This document shows positions 35,882 to 47,921 of a DNA stretch of 64,000 nucleotides, piece after piece. The stretch lies in the NCBI GenBank assembly GCA_001599595.1, contig BCHH01000002.1:1030390-1094389 (forward strand), in the 5' to 3' direction. A program made the position numbers and the translations under genes. The DNA comes from Beverwykella pulmonaria. Its lineage: Eukaryota > Ascomycota > Dothideomycetes > Pleosporales > Melanommataceae. The notes beneath the pieces are model-generated. The model made no database searches and was not told the DNA's origin. It saw only the letters and a program-made list of their open reading frames with translations. Within the stretch, counting starts at the first letter, position 1. Each line of letters starts with the position of its first letter.

Positions 35882-37162
35882 GATTCGACCCGCGACACCA
35901 ACTATACATCTGTTGACATTCCCCTCGACAACCTGAATGAGGCACGTGAAATGGATCCGAATATTGTATGGTGGGGCGAGCCTAACCAGAGCAATCCGTT
36001 AGACTAGCTGACGTCAAAGAACGCACTAAACATCTTCATCATTTGCTATATGTGCTTTATCTCGTAAATGTCTAAGCATTGATCTCATTGCGTAGAAAGC
36101 ACCGACTTGAGAAACCAAAGACCTTTCACATCTTCTGTCTTCGCCCCAGTAATCGCCGACATGATGGAACGAATTTCTGGAGCCTGATGTCCTCTCTCGG
36201 CCTTTGTTGTTTCTAGCCACGTTCTTGGATACGCTGTGGGCCCGTTCGTCGTTGGCCTGCTGTCTCAAGGCCGGGAAAGCGTATGTATGTACCTCGTGTG
36301 CAGCCTCCAATTAGTATTCTGCAACTGCGCACTTGCTATTTCCCGTACTCTGACCACACTCACCATTGTGCGATTCTTTGCTGGGTGTAGAGGCTCGGCC
36401 GTTTGGGTGTCAAGCACCGCGGCCTCATTCATACTATAACCAGTCTCTGCTTCCACCTCGGACCCACTGTCTCGCCCATGGTTGGGAGCTACGTAAACGA
36501 TGCTCTAGGGTGGAGATGAGTATTTTGGCTAACGGCGACCTTGGCAGCCGCAGGTATAGTTGTCAGCTTCGTCGGACTCTCGAGACTTACGAGCCGATTC
36601 TCCTAGAGAGGAAGACGAGGCGCCTGTGAATATGGACCGGGAACCAGAGCCTCAGATTTAAGCTTGAGAGTGGGCTTTCACAACGCTATATTGTTACCAA
36701 CGCCGTACTTCGACCGCTGAAGATGTTGCTCCTACCCAACATCTTAATGGTGTCACTCCTGACAGCGGTGGGATATAGGTTCTTGTACATCCTGTACACC
36801 ACGTTCTCGCTGACATTTGCCATCATCTACTCCTGGGAACCGAAGCACCTCGGTTTCGCATACTTGGGCATGGCCGTGGGCAATATCCTGAGACTAACCA
36901 TGGGAGGCGGCATCAGCGAACTCATCATGAGGAAACAAGTAGCCAAGGGGGACACGAAGCCCAAGAACCGCTTTATCCCAGTGATATTCTTCTAACCGTT
37001 AGTGAGCATGGGACTCTTCATGTATGCATGGAGTGCACAGAAATCGCTTGGCGCGGCGGCGATGTCGGCAATCATAAGTTCTCCCTCTTCTCCTTCAATC
37101 TTCGGCACTAATATTCCTCTGGTTCATCTGCAACATCTGAAGTTTGTCAACAGTATCTAATC
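35882..37162 (+). pseudogene. Decayed MFS (DHA1-type) multidrug/polyamine transporter
   Basis: Successive MFS landmarks appear in order but in changing frames. The N-terminal NIVWWGEPNQSNPLD is followed by a TAG at 36005 where family members have Trp. In the same frame come KNALNIFII, SSVFAPVIADMM, VLGYAVGPFVVGLLSQ and IVRFFAGCRGSA, interrupted by TAA and TGA codons. The frame then shifts near 36440 to PTVSPMVGSYVNDALGWR, a TGA, then VFWLTATLAAAAG. It shifts again near 36590 to TYEPILLERKTRRL and, from about 36710, RPLKML through a helix-rich C-terminal half (YSWEPKHLGFAYLGMAVGN, TKPKNRFIPVIFF). At least two frameshifts and several stops rule out function. The early Trp-to-TAG change is the G-to-A type that RIP makes. 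Confidence 0.85.
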
Positions 37163-37308
37163 TCGTTGAGAAAGGTTGGTATCATCACAATGTTCCTTCT
37201 ATTCAATAGTCCCCTTCACATAAGTGTATTACTATTATTGCTATTATCGTTAAACTATATACCATCTACCTTGGATGCCACGCAAGGAACTCCTATTGAA
37301 CTCATCAT

Positions 37309-39086
37309 CTACCTAACAAGGAAATCCGCAACACTTTCTATCTTCCCAACAGCCCCTTTCTTCCTCGCCTTCTCCACATATGTATTACCATACACTCTCC
37401 CATCGTCGTCCTCTCCCCACTTAAACTTGATGGTTCCCAGATCGACCCACCAACCTTCCCTATAATACACCCTTGCGCCTAAATACAAAACTACAACTGA
37501 CATGACTGAAACATAATTAGTAAAAATGTACTTCGCGCTCATCCTTTCCCCCAACGACCAAACACACAAATAAAACTCGGTGATGACGAGGACGGTACAC
37601 CAACCGAATTCCTACCACGCCGCATACGAACGCCTAGGATTCTCAATGTAGGGAGTCGCCGACGGCGGATCGATAGTGGAGGGCCCAAGTATACCACATG
37701 CGGATGTGCGAGGGGCAGATCATGGCTGAACCGAAGAACGTGAAGAGAGAGGTGAGATTAGAGAGCCAGGTAAAGAAGTTGATGACGCTGCTATTCACGT
37801 TTAGACATGCGGGGCCGCCTCCTAGGGTCAGTGTGAGGGATAGCCTGCACCAAGGTCGCCCGGTGTTTTCAGGGTAGGAGCAGGCGCCAGGCTAAGTTCT
37901 GAAAGCTCGAAGACAGCGCGGGTACCGCTGTATCCTAAGATGGAATCCGTGGAGAGGACAGATATGAAGATTATGGCGTTCCCATATGTGCAAGCGCGCC
38001 CAATCCTACCTCTCTATATGCGATCACGAACGGGGACGCATTTGTCCCGCTGCCACCGAAATACCAGGGTTCTTGGGGTCGCGGGCTGAGATATAAGAGG
38101 AATAAATGTATCCAGATCGAGCCCACGGCGAAGGGATGGATTTTTTTAGCTTTATGGCATTCGGCTGAGATGAACCCGTAGTTCTCGGCGCCTGAAATGG
38201 CGAAAGTACATGTTGGCATCGCCGAGATGAAACCTTTGAAGCCTTTGATAAAGAACGTGGAACGCCAGTAGCGGAACCCGGTGGGACCGTAGGCTGGGCT
38301 GGCGGCGGCAGAGGTGACTACCCCCAAACCAACACTAATACTAAAGTGAAGAAGAATGAAAGGGAAGCGGGGAAAGGGCTTACCGATCAGAGATATGATA
38401 ACGACGAATATCCAGCCGAACTTTTTCGATGCGCAGAAAAGTTTTCTGCGAAGACATTGACGGCGAAGGTATTGGCGAGCACGATCAAGAGACAGGAAAT
38501 GGTTATCCAGGCTGTGATGGGCAATTTTGTTTTCCAGAAACTGAGGCCAGTGTAGACGGCTTGGAGTACATAAGCTACGGTGGTGACGTATATAAGCCTA
38601 TATGTAGAAGTTGAAGTTAGAAAACGGTAGAGAAAAGGGTGTTGAATGAAACGTACCAATATGACCAGCCAAGAGCAAAAGCAGCAGAGGAACAGACGAA
38701 TTTCCTAGTCTATGTTCATTAGCAAATAGTTTCTAAATAGTGCGATGGAGAAGATCTTACCCACTGGACAAAAGCGGACGGTAGAGGGTACATGACAACT
38801 ATCTCTCCATAGAGTGACTGACTGCCCAAATAATCATTTCAGCAAGAATGTATCACATGAATAAACTAGCAAGACTACCAGTCGAGAGTGATTTTCCGGA
38901 TCCGAGCCATAATCCTGGGCCGATGGAAGAACCGGTAGCGATCATGGTTACATGGTGGGTGGTGATGAGTCTTTTCAGTTCAGTGTCGGCACCATGGACT
39001 TGTTGTGGGTCGCCAGCGTTAGGGCTGGAAGTTTCTGTTCCAGGAGGAAGGGGATCTGGAGCGGTGGTGTTGGGATTGACTGCCAT
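37309..39086 (-). pseudogene. Decayed amino acid permease (YAT/GAP1 type)
   Basis: The minus-strand ATG at 39086 begins a normal permease N-terminus. ELKRLITTHHVTMIATGSSI and GPGLWLGSGKSLSTG match the cytosolic lead and first helix of yeast-type amino acid permeases. The frame then stops at 38853. Downstream pieces follow in order: AAFALGWSYW; YVTTVAYVLQAVYTGLSFW and TAWITISCLLIVLANTFAV; GFRYWRS..FKGFISAMPTC; a SASPFVIA-like segment; then ISVLSTDSILGYSGTRAVFE. A C-terminal tail runs in one open frame from 37569 (NYVSVMSVVVLYLGARVYYR, GWWVDLGTIKF). Some breaks are plausible introns (gtaagc..ttag near 38340-38383), but frame changes near 38440 and 37990 and in-frame stops near 37800-37950 show decay. 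It is tail-to-tail with the MFS pseudogene. Confidence 0.8.
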
Positions 39087-41515
39087 CTCTGTCAGTGTCT
39101 ACACTTTAGAGAGAGAGAGGGTGTGCCGAACTGCAGTTCGACGAGACGGTATTGGAAGAGAGACAAAACTCTCGACTACCAGCCCAGGAGATGTTGTTTC
39201 AACAAACAAATGATCATATTCTGCATTGCTGTCGCCTCAAAGCGAGGCGTAGCATCATTTCAAGCCAGTCTGGTGATAGCCCATCAACTGTTAAATGCAC
39301 ACGACAAAGGGCCCAGCTCTGTATACAGCAGTTGGCACTTTGATTGCACTGTCTACATTCCGTTTATTGTAGTAAACGTATCCTATGAGGCCTTACCGTT
39401 TCACTGAACGAAAAGTCATCCAACGGAATCGAACGAGATGCATGCTAAGAAAGGCTACCCTCGTCTACGCTTGGATAACGGTGTACAGTGGAATTTATCA
39501 TTTCGAACTTTTGTGTTAAACGAATTTCAGTTTTCGAGAGCTCGTATTTAGTAGCTATATTGGTGGTGACAGTAGAGGTACAGAGATAAGAGAAAAGAAT
39601 GAGATGACATTGTGATGCCGGAGAAGCGAGCACTGAGAAAGGCCATCCATCTAACGGGATCGAAGCTCCACCGATTGCTCTGCTAGCGGGCATCTTCACT
39701 CTCACAAAGATTCTGACCCCAAGAGCCCGTTAAACTATACACAAGGGGGGTCCACGGGTGTTTCAACCAGAGATATAGTTTCCTCAAGCGTCGCATCAGT
39801 GGGTCGTTGACAATGCTTAGCTCCGATGCTAACGCGCTTAGGTCCCACGGCTACCAGCAACCCAAAGTCAACCTCCAGGTTCGTTTGCTTCAATATTATC
39901 GACGTCTCTAAGTGTAGACTTGCTTGTTCGTTAAGTATCATTGTGTCGCGGTTGTTCATAATGCTGCAGTTTTGAAAGATGTGACAAGTCCGATCATGTC
40001 CTCAATAGTGCTGAAGGATGGCTAACAGAGCCAAACCGTTTGGTAGCCACACAGTAGTGAGATTTCAGTTTATTTTTCTTATGTTCACCGCAAACGCTTC
40101 CGTTTCCACGATAACCAGGCAATCAATGAAGATTGCGCGTAACGCCGATGAGCGCCAAGGTCGCAAAACGTACAACTACGTTGAAGAGCAAACTTCGACG
40201 ACTAGGCCCGAAGTCGCTCCACCACAAAGCAGCATATCAGGAGTCGATTGTCAACTGTCAAGCTTTAAAGCACGCAACAATCGTGCGAAGCTCTCCGTGT
40301 CTAACGGCTCTCGAAAGTTCAGAATTTGAGCCGAGGCGTGTGCTAACTTTCAAAGTTATGTCTCGAGAAGACGGGAGGCGGGTCGGTTCTCTAACCTAAT
40401 TGCGAGGAGACGGCGAGCGACAGGAGGCAATGAGGAAAATAGGCGACGCAGAAACTCGGTGTCCAGAAGACTATATTCATGTCACTAATCGAGCGACCTC
40501 AACTCGTTTTGACTGATTCATGCCTACAGCTCCTACAACCATCAAGAGCACTAAAGAAAAAAAAAATCCAAAAGCGTCGCAAGCGCACCGAATTCGCATC
40601 GAACTCTTGCCATTCTGTGCTAGACCAAACGGCGTACCTCGCTCATTTCCGCGGCTCATGTGTCACAAAAACGGCGTCGGATGCTGCGGCCAGGTTCTGG
40701 AGCGGACCCAGGATCTGTATCCCAGTCCGCGGGCCGCCCCTAACCTGGGTTTTGACTCGCGCCCCCGGATATTTTGGTTCGCGCCACAAACCAGTTCTTA
40801 TTGCGGACCGTAACGTGGGGAAGCGTCTTCATGCGTTCCATTCTTATTTTTTTGATCTCGGTTGCAAGTAGCACGACGCCATACATGAGTCGCGATATAG
40901 TCCCTTCCAAGCAATGCATTATTAGACGGTGGGCTTTGGAGATGGGTTGGTTGGTGTGTGGCTACGCGAGAATTTCTGGAACGAGGAAGCGCAGATGTAG
41001 ATCAGGGCGCGGGAATGGCGGCGCATGCTTCTTCCACGAATCCAACGTCAGATGTTAGGGTGCGGGACGTATTGCTGATGAACCTTATTTTGTCATGGTT
41101 GTTGGGCGTAGTTCTGCGGTGACACCGTCGTTTCGTGCATGTGAGAAGGAGCTAAATGGAAGCGAAGGTGACGCATCAGGTATGCATCCGAATGCAATAG
41201 CATCCATGGGGATTGACGAGAGCGAACAAGAATGTCTGGTTATTTTGATAGAGGACGTAGGTGGCATGACTTTTTATTGTTGTACACTTTCGTTGCTACA
41301 GGTAGCTACCATTCCAAGGTTTTGGCTATGAGTAAAGAAAATACATAATAGAACAAGGAATCTTGCCAATGTGTATGGACGAAGCGACCGTCATGTCCTG
41401 TTGGGACTGGGCAAATGCATCAGTGCCCTTATCGTAAAGCTGAGTACGTCGTACCGCCAAAATGCGGTGTCTGTTTCGATCCTCCCGGTCCCATGCAACT
41501 CCAATAATTCTCCTA
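39087..41515. other. Gene-poor spacer
   Basis: Only short frames on both strands, none with family features. No repeats of note. Confidence 0.5.
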
Positions 41516-42884
41516 TTATACCCACTGGTCGCCCTGTGGATGTTTCGCAGCGCCTGAGATGCTGACCTGCGTCGTCCTCGTGATGCCACCCTTGCCTTCT
41601 TTCTCGATGGAGATCTGTTCGTCGGGAAGGATCGCTGTTTCGCTTTCGTCGTCGCTCTCGTGTGGTGGCTTCGAGCGCTCGTTCCGACTGAGTTGACTTC
41701 CGTAAGCTGGCATTGCGTAGCTGCTCGGCTTTTTTGAACTACCCAAGAAGCTGTCGGGTAGGACCTTCTTGAGGAAGCCTTCGAATGTCTTCCGCAGAGG
41801 CGGGAGACACGCTGTGAAGGTTCCGACGCAGACTTCTGCCATGGAGTACAAGCTAAGATTAACGGCTTTGTACGCCGGATCACTAGAGGTGTTGAGTGCG
41901 CGCATTTCGACGAGCTTGAGAGCGGAAATCACGGTGGTTCTTCACGCAGGTCAGTCATTATTTTTGAAAGCGAAGGAGCAAGAATGGCACCTACACGAGG
42001 GCCAGCAGGAAAACAGCACGCACACCCCATATCGTGCGCTTGGGGAGTTGTACGGAGTTGATATAGACAAGGGGGGCCGAAGTGAAGAACAGATCAGTGA
42101 GAATATTCGATGCGCTGCCCATGTAGCCCGAAATCTAGGAAACAGTCAATGAAGGAGGTTTCGTATATATTCAAGGGGTCGACATAAACATACCAGTCTT
42201 GGCTTGTCTCCCCAGCAGCTTCCATCGGCCATAAGGTCCCAATGTTTCGATATCGGTTTGCACTCTCCAAACAGAATTATAGAGGGGAAGATGAAATTGG
42301 TGCTGATATGTATGGCCAGTGCGACCCAAATCAGAACTCGAAAGGGCGTCGAGAACTTCAGCATGAGCAAGTACGCGCAAACGCTACCTTTCACAGCGGC
42401 CATACTGTAGATATTGAGGAGTTGACTGCGTCTCTATTAGCAAGAGTAGGAATGTTTTGGCGTGTAAGAAACGTACGTCCACCACAAATAGTGCATGTAC
42501 GCAGAGAAACTCGCTGGAGTCATCAAGGGATCCCAAACATGTCTTCCCAATCCTATCCAGCGTGTCAATAGGTTTGCAGCGATATCAAGAGCTTGGTATC
42601 CGTACCTGCCTGCCCCGTTTTATATGTGAAGATATTTGCTGCGACATTAAGAGCCTGACTTCGAGTTAGCTCAGGTTTAGCTCGCCAGTGGCAGGTCTAC
42701 ATACTGCACCAAGAAAGAGAAGGTAGTCTGTCAACAGAAAGTACTTCTTGTTCCTGAAGCTGACACCCAGGCGGAGGATGACGAAAATGGTAGAGAAAAT
42801 CACCAAGGTAGGAGACAAGATGAGAATGTCTTTGACACGATTGTCCGTGGGCAGTCCTGGTGGTGGGGCTGCACCTGTCGCCAT
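41516..42884 (-). CDS. PTH11/rhodopsin-like fungal membrane protein, one apparent frameshift
   Basis: I reconstruct exons 42884-42705, 42654-42477, 42404-42194, 42134-41995 and 41939-41516, each bounded by GT-AG. The order of features fits the fungal rhodopsin-like (PTH11-type) seven-helix family. They are a first helix ending VILRLGVSFRNKKYF then TDYLLFLGA; WIGLGRHVWDPLMTPASFSA; a middle pair around VLIWVALAIHIST and FGECKPISKHWD; SGYMGSASNILTDLFFTSAP; and DPAYKAVNLSLYSMAEVCVG with ACLPPLR before a ~90-residue cytosolic acidic/Ser tail. All joins keep frame except inside exon 2, near 42600-42612. There one base is missing, so TYKTGQAG and YGYQALDIAAN are in different frames. Family members sense host or nutrient cues; the ligand here is unknown. 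It is either a recent pseudogene or holds an indel error. Confidence 0.7.
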
Positions 42885-45255
42885 ACTGATTGATCGATTG
42901 GAGTGGAGACCGAGTGGAGGAGGAAGCTTGGTCGACGATCGAAGCTGATCTCTTCCCAACCCAGAGGAAGCGTTGACGAAAGGCGGGAGATGATGTACCT
43001 GATGGACCGCGCTACGCACTGCAGCTAATGAAGAGTATAAGTACAAGATAGACAAAGATATGCTCTCCTCGGCTCTGACCTCATTCTAGTAAGAGTACAG
43101 AACGACCATGCCAGGTGAAGGGAATAAAGTTGTACAGACGAACGTGCGAACCAGTCTGCTGGAAAGAACTCTCGCATGGATAGGTTCTTGCCACAAAGGG
43201 TCAACACAGACAAATCCTGTTGAAGAAAGCGTGTGATCATCGAGGGATCTGTGCTGATTCGTTGAAACAAATCATCCTCTCACGAGTAAGCTAGACTTCG
43301 CTGCTACATATGCAACCAAACAGAATTGAAGGCGTTCTCCTGCGCTAGATCCCTGCTCCTATCACGAAGGAATGTCTTCGCAGTTACGAATGCAGAAGTG
43401 TTTGAAGAGGCACAGAAGAACGACACTGCACCACCAACAGCACCTCGTTCTCAGCAGTCAGGCTGAACTCAAGCGTTACTGTTTGCTCAGTGTTGTAGAC
43501 TGCTCAGTGATAGACTGCTCAGTCATTTTCATGAAGATCCAGGATGCCACCCCTGAAGAGTCGTGGCGACATTGAGGCGACCAACTCTCGTCATAGTTGT
43601 TGCTGACTATCCTGTCCACCCTCCCGTGGTGTTTTGGTGTAACACTGAAGAGGAGATGGTGTGACTGTATGGTTTCATCCACAGCAGAAATCCCATTGTT
43701 CCTAGACTTTTCCAGTGAGCTGCTTGTTCTTGATACAATTCACTAGCTCAATCAAGTTCTGCATTTACGTTATGAGGCAAAATCATCGAGAGCGCCATGT
43801 TCCATGGCAGTGGTAGGTTTGGAAGGCGTTCGGCCACGGCGCCGTTTTGCGGCACAGCAGCGAGCTGAACACAGTGCTCGGCGAGGAGCAACCGAATTTG
43901 AAAGCTACATGAACCTGGGTCCCGGGGAAGGCTTGAGGGGAAACGGGCACTGGCGTCCCCGTGTCTAGTGGCGCAACGTGAACGATAAACGATAATCAAG
44001 AGGAGAAATTGCGTGCGGTTCGGCCAAGATACTGATTTAGTACTTGCATACGTGATCCTGGTGCTGATAACAAAGGTTCAAATGTACCTAGGGAACGGTT
44101 CCTCTGGTCCAGTTCTCCGTCTGCGTTTCATATACAGTATTGGGGTGGTTGATACTTTTCGTGCCTATTCAAGCATATCAGACTCTGATATTATCTTTGG
44201 GGAGTGAGGGGAAGTTGGAGAGAGGGAATCGAGAGGGGAAATTCTCCTTTGACTGGACGCCCTCGTTGCACGACAGGGAGTTCGAGATCTGACTGCATCC
44301 CAGGCTTACGGCTTCCAGTCCATGCATGCGCGTGGGGGGGAATTTTTTTCTCGGTCTCGCATGATGGCGCATTGACCTTCCACCTGGCTGGATAAATTGC
44401 AGCACTCTTTGGGTGAAGAGTTTGTGGCCTCACCCGACGCCACTCGTACTGTGCCGCAATTACTGCTGACGCTAGGAGAATTGGAAGGATCGAGGACTGT
44501 GAGCACCTGAGGTTGCTGAATCGTGCAGAAGGAAGGATGAGGATGTTCCGGCGGCATTGACAATGATGCAGTGCCAATTGCTGCACACGAATATGTGTGC
44601 AGTGTTTCCTGGTTCCTGGCCGTTGCAGCAGCAACTTGGCCCATGGGCGCAGTGGAGGGAAGCGGACAAAAGCGGACAAGAGCGGAGCGGCGCGCATATG
44701 GGGGAATGGAACAGGATCACCCAGGAAATGGAGCACATACTGAATTCTGACATCGTGTGGTCCTTGCGTGACCTCGCGTAGGCTAGTGTAAGGATGTTTC
44801 TTCCGCCTTCCCCTATTGGCTAGGACCATCCTCAACCATATCGACCCATGAACATCTCATACGCATCGCAGCAAAGGTACACCCGCCCTCGCACCCACCA
44901 CCCACAGTTCCACCTCCTGAGGGGAACCGCTCGATCAATGTTTCCTCGTGCTCACGGCCTCGTCAGCTCGCACCCATCCGATCCGTTCCACCCCAGTTCG
45001 CACGTCTTCCCCCTTCCCACGTGGAATCCTCCCTCCCTGAAGCTTGATTCCCACGTTTCGAACGCCTCGATTGACTCGATACGCGCTTGTCGGGCTTAGA
45101 TCGAGGCTCTCGATTCATGCGTGGGCTGAGGCACAGTCCATCTACGTGAAGTGCCGAAGATTGCTCTCCAAATAAACTATTGACGATGTTCACGTAGACC
45201 AATCTATTCCTCGTCTGCACAAAGCAATGTCCTTTCGCCCTTTGCATGATTGAAA
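42885..45255. other. Spacer upstream of the GMC gene
   Basis: No supported gene. Three close copies of a TGCTCAGTG-type motif lie at 43484-43522. A purine-rich repeat (AGCGGACAA-like) occurs at about 44664-44690. The last 500 bp is pyrimidine-rich promoter sequence. Confidence 0.5.
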
Positions 45256-45262
45256 TATAAAA
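45256..45262 (+). promoter_or_regulatory. TATA-like box of the GMC oxidoreductase gene
   Basis: TATAAAA lies 98 bp before the start codon and is followed by a CT-rich leader. This is the usual arrangement for a strongly or inducibly expressed fungal gene. Confidence 0.6.
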
Positions 45263-45353
45263 GCGTCGTCTATCTTCTGCCTTTATAGATTTTCATTTTC
45301 TTGCTCACCCTCAGTCTCTCCTTTACCGAAGGTCTCCACTCTCTTCAGCCACA

Positions 45354-47332
45354 ATGGCCCCTAATATGCAACGTCTCGTGTCGTCGCTTGCTTTGCTATC
45401 CACTGCCTTTGCTCGGCCTAGCGAGCGACGCGACACGGCTGCCACAAGTGTCAAAGAGCAAACTTACGACTACGTCATTGTTGGAGGAGGTCTTACTGGA
45501 CTGGTTGTTGCAAACCGCTTGAGTGAGCGGTCAGACCGTAAGTGTTCCAAGAACCTTTCTCCAAACCTTGAAGACTTTCACCCGAGACATGTACCAAGAA
45601 TCTACTTTGCATAGAGTGACCCCACTTCCACATCTACAACGGTTAGCCTGACATCACTTTAGGAACCGTCCTCGTCCTCGAAAACGGCTATGTCGACAAG
45701 AGCCTTACCACCCTCGTCCCCCAATTCGCCAACAGCAACAATGTGGCTGACATGTACAACATCACGTCCGCACCTGATGCCAACCTCGGGAACACCGGGT
45801 ACAGTGTCCTGGTCGGCAACGTTGTGGGTGGCGGTTCCGTAGTCAACGGCATGGCCTTTGATCGTGCCTCTGCTACGGACTACGACGCCTGGGAGCAACT
45901 CGGCAACGACGGCTGGGGCTGGAGCGGTCTCCTCCCCTACTTCAAGAAGTCGACTACATTCACGCCGCCGCTTGCCTCCCTCGTCAAGGAGTTCAACATC
46001 ACATATGACGCGTCTGCGTACGGAACGTCAGGACCCCTCCAGGCCTCGTTTCCCCACTTCGAGTACCCAGACACAAAGACAATCTGGAAGTCTTTCCGGG
46101 CTGAGGGCGTTCCCCTCCCCAAGGAACACGCAGCCGGAAAGGCCGTCGGCGCTTTCTGGACGACAACGGCTATTGATCCCAAGCTTCAGACTCGGTCTCA
46201 CGCCGGAAACGCGTACTACGATCCCGTCTCCTCGCGCAAGAACCTGAAGCTTCTCACCGGCCAAACCGTCAACGAGATCCTATTCAGCGGCACCAAGGCC
46301 ACGGGCGTGCAGTTCGTTTCCCGCGCCGATGGATCCACAACAAAAGTGTACGCCAAGCGTGAGGTCATCCTCGCAGCTGGCGCAGTCTTCACGCCCCATC
46401 TCCTGCAGCTCTCTGGACTCGGTCCCAAGGCCGTCCTCGATGCCGCCGGTGTAAAAGTGAAGAAGGACATCCCGGGCATCGGCGCCAACTTCCAGGACCA
46501 CCCTAACCTAAACCTATTCTTCAGCCTGTCCAACCAGTCAATACCGAACCCGCTCACCATCTCGACCAACGCGACCTACAATGCGTCCGCATGGGAAGAG
46601 TATCAAACCAAGAAGACAGGCGTGTATACCATGGCGCACGGCAGCTCCCTCGCTTTCCTGTCCCTGCCCGAAATCACCAGCAACTATAAATCCATCGTGT
46701 CGACCCTGACCTCGCAAAAATCCGCAAACTTCCTCCCGTCCACCTACACCAAAGCCCTCCTCAAGGGCTACGAAGCCCAAAAGGCTATCACGGCGAAACT
46801 CCTCTCCGGCAACGACGCCGCGGTAGGCGAAATCCCCATGTCGCCCTTCGGCCTCGCCATCAGTGCTCTCCAGCGCCCCTCATCCCGCGGCTCCGTCACC
46901 CTCGACCCAGCGAACAAATACGCGCCCCCAATCGTACAGTACAACACGTTCCAGAACCCCGTCGACAAGACGATTCTGCTCGCCATGGTACGCTGGACTC
47001 GCGCGCACTGGGCGAGGAAGGAGCTCGCTGTTTTCTCGCCCGTGGAGCTCTCGCCTGGCGCTGCGGCGCAGACGGATGATGCTATTATTTCTGCGCTGAT
47101 TACAGGCGGGTCGATTGCGCCGTCGTTCGCTCACCCGTCTGGGACTGCTTCTATGCTTCCTGAGGAGCTTGGTGGTGTTGTGGGTAGCGATTTGTTGGTG
47201 TATGGTGTCGACAACCTCAGTGTGGTGGACGCGAGTATCATCCCACTCATTCCTGCCACGCATTTGCAGGCAACCATGTACGCCATTGCGGAGAAGGCTG
47301 CGGATCTCATTAAAGCACGTGATGGTTACTAG
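45354..47332 (+). CDS. Secreted GMC-family FAD oxidoreductase
   Basis: Exons 45354-45537 and 45663-47332 (intron 125 bp) encode 617 residues, the normal GMC length. A signal peptide (QRLVSSLALLSTAFA) precedes a short linker. The FAD-binding GGGLTG lies at 44-49, and the GMC signature GNVVGGGSVVNGM at about 113-125. The second signature GAVFTPHLLQLSGLG lies near residue 345. The C-terminal part of the FAD/substrate fold contains FAHPSGT (His ~552) and ATHLQAT (His ~595), the expected catalytic pair. Members oxidise alcohols, sugars or aryl alcohols and pass electrons to oxygen or quinones, outside the cell. The closest type looks like the ascomycete choline/glucose dehydrogenase-like group; the substrate cannot be named. 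Several Asn-x-Ser/Thr sites (NITS, NATYNAS) suit a glycoprotein. Confidence 0.93.
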
Positions 47333-47921
47333 ACGGTTTTGTGGGTTGTAGTAAAGACTAGGCAACACAATTTTGTAAATACATAGAGAGTTCCACATTG
47401 TTTAGAGCTAGGGCACTTCAATATTGTCGTATCCTACTTAGTACATATAATATGTTAGCGCCTCCTTCCTGAACATTCTAAATTGGACGTCTATGATAAC
47501 AGGTGCGTGATAATGGTGCCAACATTGCAAGCAACCCGATTAAAGTGAAATAGGTATACCTTACTGTAGTCTCTCATATGGACACATCAGAGCTGATCAA
47601 CATGATAATAGCTATGCTCTAATTCCTGTCATGTTGCTCTGGCCATCAAATGAGCAACGAGATGGCGGGAATCCTCTAAGCAATTCAGATGCCCATGCAT
47701 TCACCTCATCGGACATGATTTTGAGCACATGAGGAAGGGTACTGTACAAACCGTACATTGACCTCGTCTCACGCCCGATCGTGTAAACCCCCAGCCCGCC
47801 CTCAGCCCTGTCACTCATCTTCAAGATAGCAATATACCGCCTTGACACATAGCTCCAACTTCTTTCAAGTGACCTTGGTAATGTTATCTATTGCATCAGC
47901 ATAGTCTTCTAAGACTGTACT
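47333..47921 (-). other. Spacer with possible 3' remnant of the next gene
   Basis: After the GMC stop there is an AT-rich 3' flank. On the minus strand a protein-like open frame (47848-47612, GGLGVYTIGRETRSMYGLYS) follows the stop of the 47922-49991 gene. It may be its former last exon, now cut off by a TAG at 47922-47924. Confidence 0.35.

Noticed and set aside
39425..39445. tRNA B-box-like sequence (GGAATCGAACG)
   Set aside because: No acceptor stem, anticodon arm or matching A-box could be folded around it. Other TTCGA matches also failed.
40477..40871. 130-codon plus-strand frame
   Set aside because: Overlaps other open frames, has a lysine run from an A-tract, and shows no motif.
44191..44835. 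A 214-codon minus-strand frame
   Set aside because: Low-quality composition and no domain. Another minus-strand frame overlaps it, and it lies in the spacer upstream of the GMC gene.
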